Origin: Fasciola hepatica
Taxonomy: Eukaryota > Platyhelminthes > Trematoda > Plagiorchiida > Fasciolidae
Direction of reading: 5' to 3'
DNA: 64,000 nt
NCBI GenBank assembly: GCA_948099385.1
Contig: CANUEZ040000168.1
Span: 10,698,001 to 10,762,000, forward strand
Below are positions 39,742-50,496 of the stretch, piece by piece. Made by a program: the position numbers and the translations under genes. A model generated the notes under the pieces. That model worked only from the letters and a program-made list of their open reading frames with translations, had not been told where the DNA came from and ran no database searches. Positions within the stretch are counted from its first letter, which is position 1. Each line of letters starts with the position of its first letter.

Positions 39742-40619
39742 TTTGTGCAATGATAGCTACTAGATATGGTTCGAATTTAAAGGGCATATAGCAGTACATA
39801 AAGCGTATCTCGTGAATAATTGCAAAAATCTACTAGTCACGTGAAAAACTTAGTATCTTCCATCAAACATGACAACGAATACAGCCATTCCGTTGTTTAG
39901 TCAATAATGAGCTAATAAGGAATAGACGGACAATGCAGTAGACATTAAACATGTAGGCGATATTCATTGACTGAAATAACAGCATAAACGTGACACAAAA
40001 CGTCGTTATTGACGAAAGTGAAGACTCGGTACAGGACGACTTACTGCTAGCGTGTAACCTTCGACGGATCACGTGACAGCTAGCTTATCTAAGTCTCGAC
40101 ATCTAACACCACATCATGATAGAAAAACAAACCACAGACAACTATTATGTTTACATATGTAAAATAAACTACGTTTATTTACTTATCCACTGAAGGTACG
40201 AAATGTTTTTCAGAAATGCATGCTGAAGTCGAACCAAACCAAACTCGGAGTTTTATTATCGGGGCTGTTTCCGAAAACCCTACCGATGCAAGTATCCAGG
40301 CTCGCACCTACTCTCATCATAGAATCCTGTCCTGATTGAGCCATCGTCATCATCACAGTTGGCTGTCTTCTTCCCCACCGGACACCTTTACAACGGTGGT
40401 GGACAGAGCGGCGGAAATCATGAGCACGTTGCCGTATACTCTGGTCGTGGCCAAAAAATCGCACACTCTTCGTCGAACCCGCAGAAAAGAAAGTTCGGCG
40501 ACGGATCGTTAGTAATTATAAAGAGACTTCATAAAACTGCACGAACGTAGAGAAAAGGAGAAAGAGATCTATTGATTCACGATTTTCGGGTGCAGAAACG
40601 GCACTCTAACTTTTGATGG
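39742..40619. other. no recognised feature
   Basis: Moderately A/T-rich sequence with short unrelated frames on both strands (for example 40,359-40,550 plus, 63 codons; 40,210-40,464 minus, 84 codons). I see no motif, and no splice-linked series I would defend. Its upper end may hold the promoter of the minus-strand gene beginning at 39,741. Confidence 0.4.
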
Positions 40620-41374
40620 AGGCCGCTGACGCTGGTGATCCTCCTAGCCCCCACTCCCTCCTGAAAAAAACTGACACCTTAAAGTAGATGGAGGCGGTAG
40701 CACACAGAAACAACGCGAACGTCCGTGGTCTACTTATCAAGAGGGATGATCTGGAAGCCTGAACGCAGTCCCATTCACCTACAATACTGTCGCTGACGGA
40801 AACGTGGCTTGGTTTGGAGATTCCGGATTCCGAGTTGTCCTTCCCTGGATACACCTTATTCCGCGTTGACAGGAACTCTGTCTGATCCAGTGGGGAAGTG
40901 ACATTGTTCGTCCGGTCGAACATTCCTACTGTGCGGTTGGGCGCGTATACAGACCCACACGGATTTGAAGCCCATTTGTGTCGCATTAAGTTAACAACTG
41001 GAGGCTTTAAGACTGTTGGGATCAGACACCTGGAGCCGCTTTTCGGGGTGTCTTGACGTCATTGAGTAGATGGGCATGTGATGACAACTGTCTCATTCTG
41101 GGTGGCTTCAATGCCCCGCATGATGATTGGACACCAGGTAGGATCATGACCAGGACAGATCCTTTCTGTCGGGAGCTACTGACAATTGTAGATGAGCTGG
41201 CTTTGTACCAACACGTTTAGGTGTCAACCCGGCTGCAGTTTGATCACGTTTCCATTCTTGGTCTGGTGATCTCTGTTAAACGCTCCGATGTCGATAAGGC
41301 TGAACGTCTCCCTCCACTTGGGAGTAACGACCACATGGTGCTAGACGTTCACTGGTTTCGTACTCCTTGTCCAG
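40620..41374 (+). pseudogene. CR1-like endonuclease fragment (E3)
   Basis: On the plus strand, in three frames: 'LTETWLGLEIPDSELSFPGY' and 'RVDRNS' (about 40,790-40,870), a GDFN-like 'GGFNAPHDDWTPG' (about 41,100), and 'QFDHVSILGLVIS' with 'PPLGSNDHMVLDVHW' (41,235-41,355), the C-terminal DH block of CR1/jockey endonucleases. Frame shifts separate them. The fragment stops at 41,374 where the (CAT)n tail of minus-strand RTE copy 2 begins. Confidence 0.75.
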
Positions 41375-41446
41375 CATCATCATCATCACCGTGCAGCTGC
41401 TGATAGCAGCCCAAGTCCCACTGACGACTGCCTTTCTCACCATATA

Positions 41447-44146
41447 GCACGTTGAATTAGAAAGTATGAATACATAAGATGGAGAGGGAGTGGACCTATA
41501 CGGGTGGGAAAATAAAAAAAATGCCCTAGTAGCCAACACACGGAATACACACACATCGATCAGTCATTCTGATTCCACAAGAAGTGACAACACAATCGCC
41601 ACTGTCCACGGTTCGCAGCCATATCCTTCAGTGTCTCCAGCCAACTGGTTGAGGGATCTTTTGCACCCGCACCACGAAAACGTGAAGCAACAACTTTTCC
41701 TAAGTTCGTTGTACATTATCTCATTCCTGGCTGCCACACCATCTGTTGACCTCCACGTGGTTTTTTCCACTCCTGAGGAAGAACGGAGAATAGGACACGG
41801 TACGGTAGACGTGTGTTTGCCATACGTAACACGTGCCCCAACCAACGAAGTCTACTAAGCCTGATAAGCTGTGACAGAACGTTCTCCGAATTAATACCCA
41901 ATACTCGCTTTCTGACCTCATCATTCCTCACTCGGTCATTCCACTCAATCTTAGCGATACTACGTTAACATCGATGGTCAAAAACCTCAAGACGACGAAT
42001 ATCTTCAGCATGCAGACTCCAAGTTTCGCAACCATACAACAAAAGTGAACGCACTGCGGCACAATATACACGGCCTTTCAACTTCAGTGAAATATCAGGT
42101 CGGCGCCACAAGCGCTTCAGTCCAGCGTACGCCGCTCGAGCCTTGGATATCCGCGTGCTCACCTCTACTACTGTGCTCCCATCCGTCGTCACGCAGCTAC
42201 CGAGGTAGGTGAAATGGTCGACAACTGACAGCACCTCTCCATCGAGCATCAAGCTCAGAATTGTTGACGTCCAGTCTTGTAACATCACCTTGCACTTCGA
42301 AGGTGCAAAGCGCATGTCGAATGGAGCTACAGCTCTTCCGAGATTATCTAGTGCACGCTGAGCATGTTCCGTGCATTCGAACAAGCAGACAACGTCGTCC
42401 GCATAATCTAAGTCACATAGCTTTCCACTATTTTCTAGTTCGATGCCTACATCCTGAAACTTTTGCAGCGCACTGTCCATTATTTCGTCCATGGTGAAGT
42501 TGAACAGGAATGGAGACAAAGGGCATCCCTGTCGAACACCACTGGTCGTTTCGAATGGACTTGATAGTTCACCGTAAACTCTTACGCGGCCAGAAGTATG
42601 AGAATACAATGATCTTAGTAGGTTCACGAACTTCGATGAAGAGCACTGAAAAGCGATGATCGATCAAGTGAATCGAAAGCGCCTTTCAAGTCTAAGAAAA
42701 CCATTATTGTCGGTTGGCGATGCGTGTGACGCGTTTCAAGTAGTCGGCGAAGAGTAAAAATATGGTCGATGCATCCTCGACCTGGGCGGAATCCAGCCTG
42801 CTGTTCGCGGACATTCCTCTCGCGAGCCGGTGTAAGACGGTGCAGTAGAACTGAAGCTAATACTTTGTTGACTATCGGAATTAAGCTAGTCCCACGATGA
42901 TTACTACAGTCATTGCGTATTCCCTTCTTGAAGATGGGAACAATCAATGACTCACTCCATAATAACGGAATACGCTCCTCGTTCCAAATGTCACAGAGCA
43001 AAGCGGTAAGTGATTTTATCAAAGCATCTTCACCCAATTTGAAAAGAACTGGGGGAAGTTCGTCGGGATCTGCCGCTTTCCCTCGCTTTAGTGATTGAAT
43101 GCATGATTCTACTTCTACTTCCGATGGGGGCTCAAGTGATACCACCCAAGGAGTAGCAGTTGTCGACACAGGAGTAATTACACTAGCGTGCGGCCAGCTA
43201 AACTGTTCCTTGAAGTATTCGGCCCAACGGTCAAGCCTTTGCTGTTTGTTATGGATAGGTTCTCCGTTTCTATCGCAAATCGTTTCACTGACCCGGATGC
43301 GCCGTCCACCGGTATCACGAATAAGCTTCAACAGCCTTTGGCTGTTACCTGAAGCAGCTGCTATTTCCATTTCTTCGGCTACCTTGACCCACAAATTTTC
43401 GCGATCATTCTTAAGGCTTTGCGTAACTTGCTTCTGTTGATGTCTTCGAATCTTATTCATCTCCTTACAGTTCGGGAGCTGACGCTTTTGCTCCATTATA
43501 CTCAGCGACTCTTGCGAGATCCAGTGTCTTTGGTGGACGGCGGATCTAGGACCACAGGCAAAACCTGCTGCAACGTGCATCGCCTGTTTGATATGAGCCC
43601 AATGCTCATCTACATTACTGTTTGTCGTATATCCTAGCTCATCTGCTAGCTTCTGCTCATACCGGGTGCGTACTTCTGGACCACACACGTTGCACAGCTA
43701 ACCGGGTTTGCGGTTTACGACGATGACCATGGAGATGGAGAGATAGTCGCATTAAAACTAAGGCATGGTCCGACTCTACGTACGTGGACCAGTAAGATCT
43801 GCAGTTCTGAACAGAACTGCGCCATCGGTAGCTTACGGCGATATGGTCAATTTGAGTCAAAGTACCTGTAGAGTTAGAGCGCCATGTCGCTGTGCGACGC
43901 GAGCTGTGTCGGAAATTTGTGCAAGACAAGAACAATCGATTGTCTGCACAAAACTGTAGAATTCTATCCCCGTTATCCATACGCTCAGCGGGTAAAGCAC
44001 AGCGCCCATCTAAACAGGCTTCTGATACACTAAGTTTGCCAACTTGTGCATTGAAGTCAGCAGCTAGCAGTACAATGTCAGAACCCTTACTGTTGCGAAC
44101 GAGGGTGGTGAGTTCATTGTAGAACTCATCTTTCTGCGCGTCTGAG
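41447..44146 (-). repeat. inverted repeat 2, left arm
   Basis: 2,700 bp mirrored at 45,013-47,712, with equal length. By comparing open frames I find essentially one difference (Thr/Ile in 'HRGTSLIP' versus 'HRGISLIP'). Outside the arm, toward the 3' tail, the two RTE copies diverge abruptly, although both still look like RTE 3' ends. Confidence 0.9.
41965..43688 (-). pseudogene. RTE reverse transcriptase of copy 2, frameshifted
   Basis: The first frame (43,688-42,624, 354 codons) carries the RT N-terminal region to 'MVFLDLKGAFDSLDR'. A 16-bp deletion near 42,635 shifts it. The second frame (42,627-41,965) carries 'TSGVRQGCPLSPFLF', 'DLDYADDVVCLF' and the thumb, and ends at a TAA at 41,965. 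A third frame (41,931-41,716) holds 'RLSRLRWLGHVLRM'. The copy cannot make active RT. It is almost base-identical to copy 3 in inverted orientation. Confidence 0.9.
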
Positions 44147-44427
44147 TTGCAGTTCGTTGAGGCGTACGCCGAGATCACAAACAAATTACGCTTAACACAA
44201 CTATCCTTTCGAACGCCGACTAACCTTCGGAGTCTCACAGCACATAAACGACTGTTAACAGGAATGCAGTCTAAAAAGGCAGCCTCAGCCTTGTGAGTCA
44301 AGACTATTCCTACACCACGTTGACCCGAAGCTCTAGCTGCTTCGTCTCCTAAAGTGAGCAGAAAATATCTCAATGAGATTCCAGGAGCGGTTAACTGAAT
44401 CGCACTGCTCGGATCCTGGGTACGCAT
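43657..44427 (-). CDS. RTE endonuclease of copy 2
   Basis: 256-codon frame with AP-endonuclease blocks: 'GQRGVGIVLTHKAEAAF', 'FVISAYAST', 'IVLLAADFNAQVGKLS' (DFN), 'GTLTQIDHIAVSYRWR' (IDH) and 'YVESDHALVLMRL' (SDH). The order and the catalytic D-N/D-H residues are complete. It ends out of frame with RT; the RT frame opens at 43,688 with a 32-nt overlap, so one small indel separates the two. In a working element both are one protein. Confidence 0.85.
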   Translation of the reverse strand: MRTQDPSSAIQLTAPGISLRYFLLTLGDEAARASGQRGVGIVLTHKAEAAFLDCIPVNSRLCAVRLRRLVGVRKDSCVKRNLFVISAYASTNCNSDAQKDEFYNELTTLVRNSKGSDIVLLAADFNAQVGKLSVSEACLDGRCALPAERMDNGDRILQFCADNRLFLSCTNFRHSSRRTATWRSNSTGTLTQIDHIAVSYRWRSSVQNCRSYWSTYVESDHALVLMRLSLHLHGHRRKPQTRLAVQRVWSRSTHPV

Positions 44428-44446
44428 TTCACTTAAGCAACAGCCG

Positions 44447-44862
44447 TCAGTCGCCAGAGTCTATTGTTAGCGCTAGACGCCCCCGCTGACCGGTTTGCAT
44501 GAGAGTAGGCACGCTTAAGAAGCCGAGATTCAGAGGCTGACGAGGCTTGAGAAAATGTGAGTTACAAGACAGAGGATTATTCTCAGCATTATTTGACAAT
44601 GAACCGTTGTTAGTATCGGCCGTGTTGTCAGTGAGAGCAATAAGGGTGGATAGATTGGACAAAGAGAGGTGGTTGAAGAGAGAAGACAAAAGTTGAATAA
44701 AAGAGAGGGAACTCTGAGCAGTGGCCCACTTATCACTACCCACCCTAGCTCGATGAGATGGGCAGCGCGGTCCTGATTATCCTGCGCGATGACCGATGGA
44801 GCATGGAATTTTTTGTATTCGTGCAATTTATGGGAGATGTTGGACGGGTGCTGCAAGGGTTT
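44447..44862 (-). other. 5' region of RTE copy 2
   Basis: About 415 bp, nearly identical to 61,831-62,240. Overlapping frames in this region (98 and 148 codons) are both preserved between copies. One reads 'SLSFIQLLSSLFNHLSLS' and then 'TGQRGRLALTIDSGD'. The frame flowing toward the endonuclease may be the N terminus of the RTE protein or a short ORF1; I cannot tell which. Confidence 0.5.
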
Positions 44863-45012
44863 CGAGCCACAAAACAGGAGAACGATTAGGGTCCTCATAC
44901 AAAACTTTAAGTTCCTAAAAGAACCTATCCGCAAGGCAGCGGAGTGGCTGAGTGGAAGCCCATTTGCTTGGATCAATTATTCTTCCATTGATTTTACCGA
45001 CTGAGTTGCCAG
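44863..45012. other. unassigned 150 bp between RTE copies 2 and 3
   Basis: Lies between the 5' end of copy 2 and the truncated start of copy 3. It has a plus-strand open frame ('EPIRKAAEWLSG') without known motif, and a TGGCTGAGTGG word that resembles a tRNA A box but no B box. It may be leftover target DNA. Confidence 0.3.
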
Positions 45013-45470
45013 CTCAGACGCGCAGAAAGATGAGTTCTACAATGAACTCACCACCCTCGTTCGCAACAGTAAGGGTTCTGACATTGTACTGCTAGCTGCT
45101 GACTTCAATGCACAAGTTGGCAAACTTAGTGTATCAGAAGCCTGTTTAGATGGGCGCTGTGCTTTACCCGCTGAGCGTATGGATAACGGGGATAGAATTC
45201 TACAGTTTTGTGCAGACAATCGATTGTTCTTGTCTTGCACAAATTTCCGACACAGCTCGCGTCGCACAGCGACATGGCGCTCTAACTCTACAGGTACTTT
45301 GACTCAAATTGACCATATCGCCGTAAGCTACCGATGGCGCAGTTCTGTTCAGAACTGCAGATCTTACTGGTCCACGTACGTAGAGTCGGACCATGCCTTA
45401 GTTTTAATGCGACTATCTCTCCATCTCCATGGTCATCGTCGTAAACCGCAAACCCGGTTAGCTGTGCAAC

Positions 45471-46535
45471 GTGTGTGGTCCAGAAGTACGCACCCGGTAT
45501 GAGCAGAAGCTAGCAGATGAGCTAGGATATACGACAAACAGTAATGTAGATGAGCATTGGGCTCATATCAAACAGGCGATGCACGTTGCAGCAGGTTTTG
45601 CCTGTGGTCCTAGATCCGCCGTCCACCAAAGACACTGGATCTCGCAAGAGTCGCTGAGTATAATGGAGCAAAAGCGTCAGCTCCCGAACTGTAAGGAGAT
45701 GAATAAGATTCGAAGACATCAACAGAAGCAAGTTACGCAAAGCCTTAAGAATGATCGCGAAAATTTGTGGGTCAAGGTAGCCGAAGAAATGGAAATAGCA
45801 GCTGCTTCAGGTAACAGCCAAAGGCTGTTGAAGCTTATTCGTGATACCGGTGGACGGCGCATCCGGGTCAGTGAAACGATTTGCGATAGAAACGGAGAAC
45901 CTATCCATAACAAACAGCAAAGGCTTGACCGTTGGGCCGAATACTTCAAGGAACAGTTTAGCTGGCCGCACGCTAGTGTAATTACTCCTGTGTCGACAAC
46001 TGCTACTCCTTGGGTGGTATCACTTGAGCCCCCATCGGAAGTAGAAGTAGAATCATGCATTCAATCACTAAAGCGAGGGAAAGCGGCAGATCCCGACGAA
46101 CTTCCCCCAGTTCTTTTCAAATTGGGTGAAGATGCTTTGATAAAATCACTTACCGCTTTGCTCTGTGACATTTGGAACGAGGAGCGTATTCCGTTATTAT
46201 GGAGTGAGTCATTGATTGTTCCCATCTTCAAGAAGGGAATACGCAATGACTGCAGTAATCATCGTGGGATTAGCTTAATCCCGATAGTCAACAAAGTATT
46301 AGCTTCAGTTCTACTGCACCGTCTTACACCGGCTCGCGAGAGGAATGTCCGCGAACAGCAGGCTGGATTCCGCCCAGGTCGAGGATGCATCGACCATATT
46401 TTTACTCTTCGCCGACTACTTGAAACGCGTCACACGCATCGCCAACCGACAATAATGGTTTTCTTAGACTTGAAAGGCGCTTTCGATTCACTTGATCGAT
46501 CATCGCTTTTCAGTGCTCTTCATCGAAGTTCGTGA
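45471..46535 (+). pseudogene. RTE reverse transcriptase of copy 3 (first frame)
   Basis: 354 codons, identical to copy 2 except one residue: RT N-terminal domain ('EMEIAAASGNSQRLLKLIRDT', 'LKRGKAADPDELPPVLF'), 'QQAGFRPGRGCIDHI' and 'MVFLDLKGAFDSLDR', then frameshifted by the 16-bp deletion at about 46,525. The remainder continues in 46,532-47,194 and 47,228-47,443. Confidence 0.85.
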
Positions 46536-47194
46536 ACCTACTAAGATCATTGTATTCTCATACTTCTGGCCGCGTAAGAGTTTACGGTGAACTATCAAGT
46601 CCATTCGAAACGACCAGTGGTGTTCGACAGGGATGCCCTTTGTCTCCATTCCTGTTCAACTTCACCATGGACGAAATAATGGACAGTGCGCTGCAAAAGT
46701 TTCAGGATGTAGGCATCGAACTAGAAAATAGTGGAAAGCTATGTGACTTAGATTATGCGGACGACGTTGTCTGCTTGTTCGAATGCACGGAACATGCTCA
46801 GCGTGCACTAGATAATCTCGGAAGAGCTGTAGCTCCATTCGACATGCGCTTTGCACCTTCGAAGTGCAAGGTGATGTTACAAGACTGGACGTCAACAATT
46901 CTGAGCTTGATGCTCGATGGAGAGGTGCTGTCAGTTGTCGACCATTTCACCTACCTCGGTAGCTGCGTGACGACGGATGGGAGCACAGTAGTAGAGGTGA
47001 GCACGCGGATATCCAAGGCTCGAGCGGCGTACGCTGGACTGAAGCGCTTGTGGCGCCGACCTGATATTTCACTGAAGTTGAAAGGCCGTGTATATTGTGC
47101 CGCAGTGCGTTCACTTTTGTTGTATGGTTGCGAAACTTGGAGTCTGCATGCTGAAGATATTCGTCGTCTTGAGGTTTTTGACCATCGATGTTAA
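46532..47194 (+). pseudogene. RTE reverse transcriptase of copy 3 (second frame)
   Basis: 220 codons with 'TSGVRQGCPLSPFLF', 'LDYADDVVCLF' and 'VDHFTYLGSCVT', ending at TAA after 'EVFDHRC'. The following C-terminal part (47,228-47,443) is in the same family frame but separated by the stop. Confidence 0.85.
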
Positions 47195-47775
47195 CGTAGT
47201 ATCGCTAAGATTGAGTGGAATGACCGAGTGAGGAATGATGAGGTCAGAAAGCGAGTATTGGGTATTAATTCGGAGAACGTTCTGTCACAGCTTATCAGGC
47301 TTAGTAGACTTCGTTGGTTGGGGCACGTGTTACGTATGGCAAACACACGTCTACCGTACCGTGTCCTATTCTCCGTTCTTCCTCAGGAGTGGAAAAAACC
47401 ACGTGGAGGTCAACAGATGGTGTGGCAGCCAGGAATGAGATAATGTACAACGAACTTAGGAAAAGTTGTTGCTTCACGTTTTCGTGGTGCGGGTGCAAAA
47501 GATCCCTCAACCAGTTGGCTGGAGACACTGAAGGATATGGCTGCGAACCGTGGACAGTGGCGATTGTGTTGTCACTTCTTGTGGAATCAGAATGACTGAT
47601 CGATGTGTGTGTATTCCGTGTGTTGGCTACTAGGGCATTTTTTTTATTTTCCCACCCGTATAGGTCCACTCCCTCTCCATCTTATGTATTCATACTTTCT
47701 AATTCAACGTGCAATATTGTGAGAATGGCAATGGTCCCTGGGGCTTGCCCTACTGTTTAACGCTGCTGGATGATT

Positions 47776-48112
47776 ATGTTGTTGAGTGTTATTATCTCTG
47801 TCGCTGTAGTCATAACCAGTGTACTGAAGAGAAAAAGGACAAAATAGAATATGTTCGAGGAAGCCCTTGTGGTAATGCAGTGCAAGCGCCCAAGAGCCCT
47901 TTTGCGTACATTATGCTCCATATAGGAGTAAATATTGGTATCCCAGCGCTGATGGACAACGACGATCTTGTTGCAGCCGATGATGGAATGGCTGTAACAT
48001 CAGCTAGACATTATTTGTTGGTGTATTTTTTCGGGGTGATCGCGCAAACCTCAATGTTAAATGACTCAAATTTGTTTGTCATGCACGACTTCGTGGTGTT
48101 TTTGAAGTGACT
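47776..48112 (+). other. unknown spacer in array unit 1
   Basis: About 340 bp between the RTE 3' end and the CR1-like RT; repeated at 51,737-52,073 and 55,698-56,034. An open frame of 133 codons (47,709-48,110) spans the RTE end and this stretch, but has no motif I recognise. It is preserved only because the units are recent copies. Confidence 0.4.
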
Positions 48113-49630
48113 AACGCCCTCAAATCTATCAAAACTCATGTCACCGAGACCGGACGGTGTGCATCCGTTGATGCTGAGGGAGCTGACTGGAAAACTAACT
48201 CCACCGCTGACTCGATCGTTGAACATGTCGGTGGCCTCTGGTAGACTACCTCGGGGATGAAAAAAGACAATGGCTGTTCCACTGTACAAAGGCGGGACGA
48301 AATCCACCTCGGCCAACCGTCGCCCGGCCAGCCTCACTTCCGTGGTTGGGAAGGCCATGGAAAAGCTTGTGGCTTCTCGTTTCTTCAAACACCTGGAGAA
48401 CTGTTAGTTGCTGCGCGCACAGCGGCACGGTTTATGGAGAAATAAGTTACGTCCGAAAAACCGGTGAAAGTTAGTCAGGTGCCAAGGCCGGGAGATTTGT
48501 CATGGACGTTATCTTTGTAGACTTCACTAAAGCATTTGATGAATTTCCTCATAATAAACTGCTGCTAGAACTCCAGGCTATCGGCATTTCCGAGTTCATG
48601 GTCCACTGGATTGAGGACTTCTTGGCAGAGACCGGTGGTGACCGAGTGGTTGAGGGCTTTTGGTTTCCACCTCGAAGGTCAAAGGTTCAAATCCCCGCCA
48701 TAGCCGGTTATTTTCGTGATGGACAGTGATCCACCGTCGTCCGGCTGGTTACCTCACCTCACCTAGTGAAACCTTATGTGGTTCTCCACTCCAAGTCTCA
48801 GGGTCTGGTTGCTGGTTATCCCCTATAGTGCAGTGGGCCTTTGTGGCTATGGGCTATACCCCTTTCATTACACTCATGCGCAAGGATGTACTAAGAAGAG
48901 GGCCTTTTCCGTGAGACTCACACAGTCCCAGTCCGCGTGGTATCCAGTCGGTAGTGGTGTTTCATAAGGCTCTGTGCGGGGACTTGTGTCGTTTCTAGTG
49001 TTTGTGAATGACCTACCATAGACCCTCCGACCCCAATCTCTTATCTACGCGGGCGACCCAAATATCTGGCGTACCATTCGATCTGCAAAGGATCGTGGTA
49101 TACTGCAGGTGGACCTCCATGCACCGGTCAGTTGGTCGACTACTTGGGGGCTACCTATAAACATAGACAAATGCGCGTGTATGAGGATTGGGAGACCCAG
49201 TGATACTTCAAACTACTGCCCTGGGCGTTTTGTACTCCATCCCGCGTCTGAGGAAAAAGATTTCGGAGTTGTTGGCACTTATAATCTGAAGTCTGGAGCA
49301 CACACTGAGAGAGCCTGCCCCTCGGCATGGAGAATACTTTGTCCAATCCATCGTTCATTTAGGCGTCTACCTTAGGATGCCTTCCGACTGCTGTATGCTT
49401 CTCATATACGTTCTCGCTTCGAATATAGCGGTCCGACTGTCTACTCATGCACGGTTATGGAAGTAGCCAAACTGGAACGAGTAACACGCAGTGCCACACG
49501 CCTAGTGGCTGGACTACGTGGGATCAGTTATGAAGAACGTTTAGGATCCACTGGGACGTTCCTCGTTGCCTGCGGATGTATCCGTGGTGATCTCATCTGT
49601 GTTAGGCGAGTCATCCGTGGTGATTTGGGC
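48113..49630 (+). pseudogene. CR1-like RT remnant in array unit 1
   Basis: RT blocks in order on the plus strand: 'MSPRPDGVHPLMLREL' (about 48,138), 'SANRRPASLTSVVGKAMEKL' (about 48,300), 'VIFVDFTKAFDEFPHNKLL' (48,505), then a SINE insertion, 'YPVGSGV' (about 48,945), 'LIYAGDPNIW' (about 49,040; YAGD in place of YADD, first catalytic Asp to Gly), and 'LERVTRSATRLVAGLRGISY' (about 49,470). Frame breaks separate them. It is cut at 49,630 by RTE sequence. The original continuation survives only at 59,708. Confidence 0.8.
48632..48890 (+). mobile_element. tRNA-derived SINE in array unit 1
   Basis: The sequence interrupts the CR1-like RT between its 'FLAE' and 'RAFSVRL' blocks. It has a pol III A box TGACCGAGTGGTTGAGG (48,639-48,655) and a B box GGTTCAAATCC (48,684-48,694), starting 45 bases apart as in a tRNA. 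An unrelated body of about 190 bp follows. The A box is of the Ser/Leu type. The exact ends and target duplication are not certain. It is not a tRNA gene, as the arms do not fold convincingly. Confidence 0.65.
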
Positions 49631-49950
49631 AAAAGCGTCAGCTTTCTAACCGTAAGGAGATGAATAAGATGCGGAGAAAGCTGCAAAGACAAGTTACGCG
49701 AAGCCTTAAGAAGGATCGCGAAAATTGGTGGGTCAATGTGTCCGAAGAAATGGAAGTGGCAGCTGCTTCAGGTAACAGTCAAAGACTGTTCAAACTTATT
49801 CGTGACACCAGTGGACGGCGAACTCAGGTCAGTGAAACGATTTGCAATAGGAATGGAGAACCCATCCATAACAAACAGTAAAGGCTTGACCGATGGGCCG
49901 AGTACTTCAAGGAACAGTTTAGCTGGCCGCACGCTAGTGTAGTTACTCCC

Positions 49951-50496
49951 GTGTCAACAACTGTGACTTCTTGGGTGGTATCACTTGATCCCCCATCAGA
50001 AGTAGAAGTAGAGTCATGTATTCGACTACTAAGGCGGGGGAAAGCGGCAGGTCCCGACGAACTTCCTCCAGTTCTTTTCAAACTGGGTGGTGAGGCATTG
50101 GTAAAATCACTAACCGCCTTGCTCCGTGACATTTGGAACGCGGAGCGTATTCCGTTAATATGGAGTGAGTCATTGATTGTTCCCATCTTCAAGAAGGGAA
50201 TACGCAATGACTGCAGTAATCATCGTGGGATTAGCTTAATCCCGATAGTCGCCAAAGTATTAGCTTCGATTTTGCTGCACCGTCTTACACCGGCTCGCGA
50301 GAGAAATATCCGCGAACAGCAGGCAGGATTCCGCCCAGGTCGAGGATGCATCGACCATATTTTTACTCTTCGCCGACTACTTGAAACGCGTCACACGCAT
50401 CGCCAACCGACAATAATGGTTTTCTTAGACTTGAAAGGCGCTTTCGATTCACTTGATCGATCATCGCTTTTCAGTGCTCTTCATCGAAGTTCGTGA
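49951..50496 (+). pseudogene. RTE RT, first frame, hybrid copy a
   Basis: 181 codons from after a TAG-type break at 49,879: 'EVESCIRLLRRGKAAGPDELPPVLF' region, 'QQAGFRPGRGCIDHI', 'MVFLDLKGAFDSLDR', then the 16-bp deletion. The upstream frame 49,660-49,881 ('MNKMRRKLQRQVTRSLKKD') is its N-terminal part, ended by TAA after 'IHNKQ'. Confidence 0.8.

Larger units (their letters stand above)
41375..44862 (-). mobile_element. RTE LINE copy 2, near full length, minus strand
   Basis: Reads from a 5' end near 44,862 through a 5' region, endonuclease and RT to an (ATG)n-type tail at 41,375-41,388 (seen as CAT repeats). Its 5' region (44,447-44,862) is shared with copy 5 at 61,831-62,240, which marks the likely element start. 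It is disabled by a 16-bp deletion and a stop in RT. No target duplication was seen. Confidence 0.85.
45013..47712 (+). repeat. inverted repeat 2, right arm
   Basis: Reverse complement of 41,447-44,146. The spacer between the arms is 866 bp (44,147-45,012). The arm starts within the RTE endonuclease and ends in the RTE 3' UTR at CAACGTGC. Confidence 0.9.
45013..47775 (+). mobile_element. RTE LINE copy 3, 5'-truncated
   Basis: Starts inside the endonuclease ('KDEFYNELTTLVRNSKG') and runs through EN (45,013-45,502), RT (45,471-46,535 and 46,532-47,194, same 16-bp deletion and same TAA as copy 2) and the RTE 3' UTR to about 47,775. There the (ATG)n tail is replaced by a degenerate GGATGATTATGTTGTTG. 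Its 3' part is the first unit of the 3,961-bp tandem array. Confidence 0.85.

Noticed and set aside
40210..40550. Overlapping frames of 84 and 63 codons as genes
   Set aside because: Opposite strands, no motif, no supporting splice signals; likely chance.
44935..44990. TGGCTGAGTGG as the start of a tRNA gene
   Set aside because: Fits an A box, but no B box follows at tRNA spacing and no cloverleaf can be drawn.
48632..48710. A functional tRNA-Ser/Leu gene
   Set aside because: A and B boxes are present, but the acceptor arms do not pair and an unrelated body follows; a SINE head is the better reading.
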